From PALSA-188 sp963720075 (lineage in GTDB: Bacteria; Acidobacteriota; Terriglobia; Terriglobales; Acidobacteriaceae), in assembly GCA_963720075.1 (NCBI GenBank), contig CAVREG010000005.1, positions 1 to 64,000 on the forward strand: a stretch of DNA of 64,000 nt, given 5' to 3'. The position numbers were made by a program, and so were the translations under genes. This document shows positions 61,437 through 64,000 of this stretch, one piece after another. Numbering within the stretch: the stretch's first letter is position 1; each line of letters starts with the position of its first letter. Under the pieces are notes generated by a model that saw only the letters and a list, made by a program, of their open reading frames with translations, was not told the origin of the DNA and did no database searches.

Positions 61437-62648
61437 TCAATTCGGCTTCGCGCCGCCGGGACCTGCCACTTCATCCGGGTCTAGCAACTTCATGACATAT
61501 TGCTGCTTTTGAACTTCTTCGCGGTCGAGTTGACTGGCGGTCTGAAGTTCTTTCTGCGACTCGTCTTTTTTTCCTATCCTCCCATATGCCATGCCGAGAT
61601 AATAGTGGGCTTCGCGCAATGAAGGATCAGATGCAATCGCGCGTTGCAGCAGATCGCAAGCCGACTGGTACTGCTTTCTTTGAAACGCAATACGCCCAAG
61701 CCCGGTTAGCGCGCCAGCATGTTTCGGATTCCGCTTTAGCGCTTCGTTAAAGTGTTTCGCCGCGTCGTCCAAATTGTTTTCGTCCACATCAAGCGTCCCG
61801 AGACAAAAATAAGACTCGGTTTGCTCCGGTTGAAGTTGAATAGACTTTTCAAATTGGCGGCGCGCATCCGGTATTTGTTGCAGCGCCCGAAGCACGAAAC
61901 CCATCGCATAATAACCGCTCGCGTCGTCTGGACGGAGTTGCAAATAGCGCTCGAATGATCCCCGGGCGTCTTGAAATCTGGTCAACCCAATCTGCGCCCT
62001 GCCCAATCCGTAAATCGCCCTACTGTCATTGTTTTGTACCTGCAAGGCTCCATCGAACGCCTGAATCGCGTCGGGGTAAAGAGACATCCGCAACGCAATC
62101 ATTCCAAATTTAAATAGAACATCGTGGTCTTTCGGACTCAAATTACGCGCCTTTATGACCAACGACAAAGCCTTCTCCAAGTTCTGAGAATGAACGGCGT
62201 CGGTGGCTTGCGATTGGTACAGGTTCACCAGCGAGTCCCTGGCATCAGTGCGACTCGGATCAAGTTTCAAGGTCTCTTGAAATTCTGCTTCAGCCTCATC
62301 CCCCCGATTCATTTGCGAATACAAAAGACCGAGATCCATGTGCGCGCTTGCGAAATCGGGCTTTTGTACGATCGCCTGCTTGAACAGTTGCTCCGCTTCT
62401 TTTTCGCGATGCTCCTGAGCGCGCACAACCCCCAGCAAATTCAATGCGCGATAGTCTTTGGGATCTCTTCTAAGCACGGCTTGCAGGTCCGTTTCCGCGA
62501 GGTCGAGTTTTCCGGCCGCGATAGCTTGCGCCGCATCCTTGATCAGAGAAAAGTTTGAGGATGGTACCGTCTGAGCGAGAAGTGGAGCAGAAAGCGCAAG
62601 TAGCGAAATAAAAAGAAATGCACGGCTCTTTGTTGTTGACGCAATCAT
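61437..62648 (-). CDS. Exported TPR-repeat protein
   Basis: A 403-residue protein with a signal peptide (KSRAFLFISLLALSAPLLAQ) and about ten TPR units, e.g. AVLRRDPKDYRALNLLGVVR and FNEALKRNPKHAGALTGLGR. ATG 62648 is chosen since the leader starts there; ATG 62705 is in frame. It is the last gene of an operon with the TPR gene at 62712 and the ASPIC/UnbV gene at the window edge. Probably an extracytoplasmic scaffold. Confidence 0.85.
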   Translation of the reverse strand: MIASTTKSRAFLFISLLALSAPLLAQTVPSSNFSLIKDAAQAIAAGKLDLAETDLQAVLRRDPKDYRALNLLGVVRAQEHREKEAEQLFKQAIVQKPDFASAHMDLGLLYSQMNRGDEAEAEFQETLKLDPSRTDARDSLVNLYQSQATDAVHSQNLEKALSLVIKARNLSPKDHDVLFKFGMIALRMSLYPDAIQAFDGALQVQNNDSRAIYGLGRAQIGLTRFQDARGSFERYLQLRPDDASGYYAMGFVLRALQQIPDARRQFEKSIQLQPEQTESYFCLGTLDVDENNLDDAAKHFNEALKRNPKHAGALTGLGRIAFQRKQYQSACDLLQRAIASDPSLREAHYYLGMAYGRIGKKDESQKELQTASQLDREEVQKQQYVMKLLDPDEVAGPGGAKPN

Positions 62649-62711
62649 GGCAGAAAATAATGGCTCGCGCCCATCTTCAGTCGTCGGAAGCCGCGAGTTG
62701 ATCAATACCTA

Positions 62712-63764
62712 CTACTTTGTTTCGGTCTCTGGAGCCATGCCCATACCGCCAGATTTCATTTCCTGCGAACGGGTCAGCGTCTCAGTAAGTTTAAATTGCT
62801 GTGCAGCCAAGTCGGCTTCGCCGAGACGCTGATATATCCGTCCCAGTAAATAATGTGTGGGGGCGTCGTTTGGCTTCATGCGTGCCGCTTCTTCAGCTTC
62901 CACCTTCGCGTCCGGCAAGCGACTCATATCGAAATAAGCTTTACCTAACTCGTAACGAACCTTGCTAGATTTGGGATTGATTTCTTTCGCCTGCGATAAT
63001 ACCGGCACCGCTTTGTCCGCCTGATTCAACTTGATTAAGAGGGTTCCGAGATTCAGGTATGGCTGCTCTGAACGGCCAGTCGAAGTCCCCTCGATTTCCA
63101 TCGCTTTCCGATACGTCGAGATCGCTTGATCCATTTCATTCTTGGCTTCCAAACATAATCCAAGATTATCCTCCGCTTTCGCGTTGCTGGGATCGCGCTT
63201 CAGCACTTCCTGAAATGCGTCGATGGCCTCATCGAAGCGGTTTTGCTCATAACGCACGCGGCCGAGATGGTATCTGGCTTCCAAATTGGCGGGGTCCAAC
63301 TTGAGTGCGATCTCAAGATAACGACCTGCGTCTGAATAGTCATTCAGCAACACATAGTCCAGCGCCACAATCTTCAAATCATCCGCTGTCGGAGGCTTGA
63401 TCTTCCCCGCGTCGGTGAATAGTTGCAGAGATTCTTTCGGCTTATCTTCGCGAAAGCGAACATAGGCAGTCAGGTATGCACCATCTTCGGACTGGGGATG
63501 TGCGGTGTTGTAAGCAGCCAGCGCGATGTCTGCATCGTTGAACTGACCCAGGTTGACCAAGCACTTCGCACGGTAAAGCAAGGCATCGGTTGCGCCCGGT
63601 TGTTCCTTTTCTACTTTGTCGAACGCGGTAGCGCACTCGGCCCAACGCTGCTGTTGGAACAAAATCATGGCCTGTTGCACGTCAGTGGCTTCGGAAAAGG
63701 AGTTCGGTGAAAGGACGACGCAGATGGTGACAATCAATAGCGCTGCTCGTACCTTGCTCAGCAT
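62712..63764 (-). CDS. Exported TPR-repeat protein
   Basis: A 350-residue protein with a signal peptide (ALLIVTICVVLSPNSFSEAT region, residues 8-27) and seven or eight TPR units, e.g. IALKLDPANLEARYHLGRVR and FQEVLKRDPSNAKAEDNLGL. Its start is ten bases after the stop of the ASPIC/UnbV gene (63775), indicating one operon. Works presumably with its two neighbours; the ligand is unknown. Confidence 0.87.
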   Translation of the reverse strand: MLSKVRAALLIVTICVVLSPNSFSEATDVQQAMILFQQQRWAECATAFDKVEKEQPGATDALLYRAKCLVNLGQFNDADIALAAYNTAHPQSEDGAYLTAYVRFREDKPKESLQLFTDAGKIKPPTADDLKIVALDYVLLNDYSDAGRYLEIALKLDPANLEARYHLGRVRYEQNRFDEAIDAFQEVLKRDPSNAKAEDNLGLCLEAKNEMDQAISTYRKAMEIEGTSTGRSEQPYLNLGTLLIKLNQADKAVPVLSQAKEINPKSSKVRYELGKAYFDMSRLPDAKVEAEEAARMKPNDAPTHYLLGRIYQRLGEADLAAQQFKLTETLTRSQEMKSGGMGMAPETETK

Positions 63765-63774
63765 GTCTCTATCG

Positions 63775-64000
63775 CTACTTCGCAGAAGGCACCGCCTCGG
63801 TGACGTTAATAATTTGGTCTGCCTTCGTATCCATCAACGTCTGCACGATCCCGCTTGGCCAACGCACGCGAATCATTTTTATCGAAGTCGCATTGCCCAG
63901 TCCAAAATGCACACGCGGATCGCTCGATGACTCATAGCTCCCACCTGTAGTAACGGTCGCGTATTGCTTGCCGGCATCAGTTAATACCGAGACTCGCGCG
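63775..64000 (-). CDS. C-terminus of ASPIC/UnbV protein (runs off the window)
   Basis: The last 74 residues of a second ASPIC/UnbV protein are encoded here: ARVSVLTDAGKQYATVTTGG, SYESSSDPRVHFGLGNATSI, MIRVRWPSGIVQTLMDTKAD and a short tail ending VPSAK. It matches the C-terminal domain of the 43537-45219 protein (WPSGIVQTL and SSSDxxVHFGLG shared). The gene begins beyond position 64000. It heads the TPR operon. Confidence 0.85.
   Translation of the reverse strand, partial: ARVSVLTDAGKQYATVTTGGSYESSSDPRVHFGLGNATSIKMIRVRWPSGIVQTLMDTKADQIINVTEAVPSAK

Noticed and set aside
1..64000. CRISPR arrays, prophage, insertion sequences with transposase
   Set aside because: No regularly spaced repeats and no transposase, integrase or phage structural genes were seen. 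The repeats present are short palindromes only.

Overview
This 64 kb window looks like a chromosomal segment of an Acidobacteriota (Terriglobia-type) bacterium with moderately high GC. Lineage hallmarks are a VWFA-related acidobacterial protein (38006-40999), two Oar/TonB-type outer-membrane proteins with a carboxypeptidase-regulatory-like N-terminus (16965-19262, 45280-49089), two ASPIC/UnbV-FG-GAP proteins beside TPR proteins, a CYFH-motif small protein family near the left edge, and dispersed palindromic GC-rich repeats. The taxonomic call is an inference from protein families, not from rRNA.

Layout. 0-2.4 kb: greB and a CYFH-family gene, each broken by a single-base shift, then an RluA-type pseudouridine synthase lacking the usual Asp. 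2.7-6.1 kb: a low-integrity accessory patch holding a hypothetical zinc-ribbon protein, one intact and two damaged toxin-antitoxin modules, two fragments of one ABC-F ATPase gene, and tRNA-Phe. 6.3-9.9 kb: a minus-strand mnmG, zinc-ribbon, hutI cluster; mnmG carries two in-frame copies of a palindromic repeat. 10-16.7 kb: a CADD-family folate enzyme, a two-domain ThyX, SelD, a membrane protein and glutamine synthetase. 17-25.9 kb: an Oar-like protein, a lone high-affinity (group 1h-type) [NiFe]-hydrogenase small subunit abutting a PAS histidine kinase, an ArsB-type transporter, a NarL-type regulator with a paralogous PAS kinase, and a 39-residue membrane peptide.

26.1-34.2 kb: a partial division/cell-wall cluster ftsW, murG (frameshifted), murC, ftsQ, ftsA, ftsZ with no murB between murC and ftsQ and no mraY/murD upstream. 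34.2-41 kb: orphan HigA-like regulator, cytochrome P460, a transpeptidase-only penicillin-binding protein, a frameshifted TonB-C-like secreted protein and the VWFA protein. 41-49.1 kb: TPR proteins, ASPIC/UnbV protein and a large Oar-like receptor with a clear terminator. 49.4-56.5 kb: tRNA-Val, a PEP-CTERM-type protein, an ECF sigma/anti-sigma/DUF3106 operon, SirB1-like protein, proline dehydrogenase, an S1C-type protease and a DUF3565-GNAT fusion. 56.6-64 kb: MutS2, a frameshifted phosphoesterase, a GH43 glycosidase, and a TPR-TPR-ASPIC/UnbV operon running off the right edge.

The observation most worth following is the hydrogenase small subunit with no large subunit in the window, whose stop codon is directly followed by the start of a PAS sensor kinase; a close paralogue of that kinase sits 3.4 kb away with a response regulator. 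Second is the palindromic repeat that has entered mnmG twice in the same reading frame, adding two similar 18-residue peptides. Several single-copy core genes (greB, murG) are broken at homopolymers or dinucleotide runs, so at least some of the broken genes here may be sequencing indels rather than true decay.
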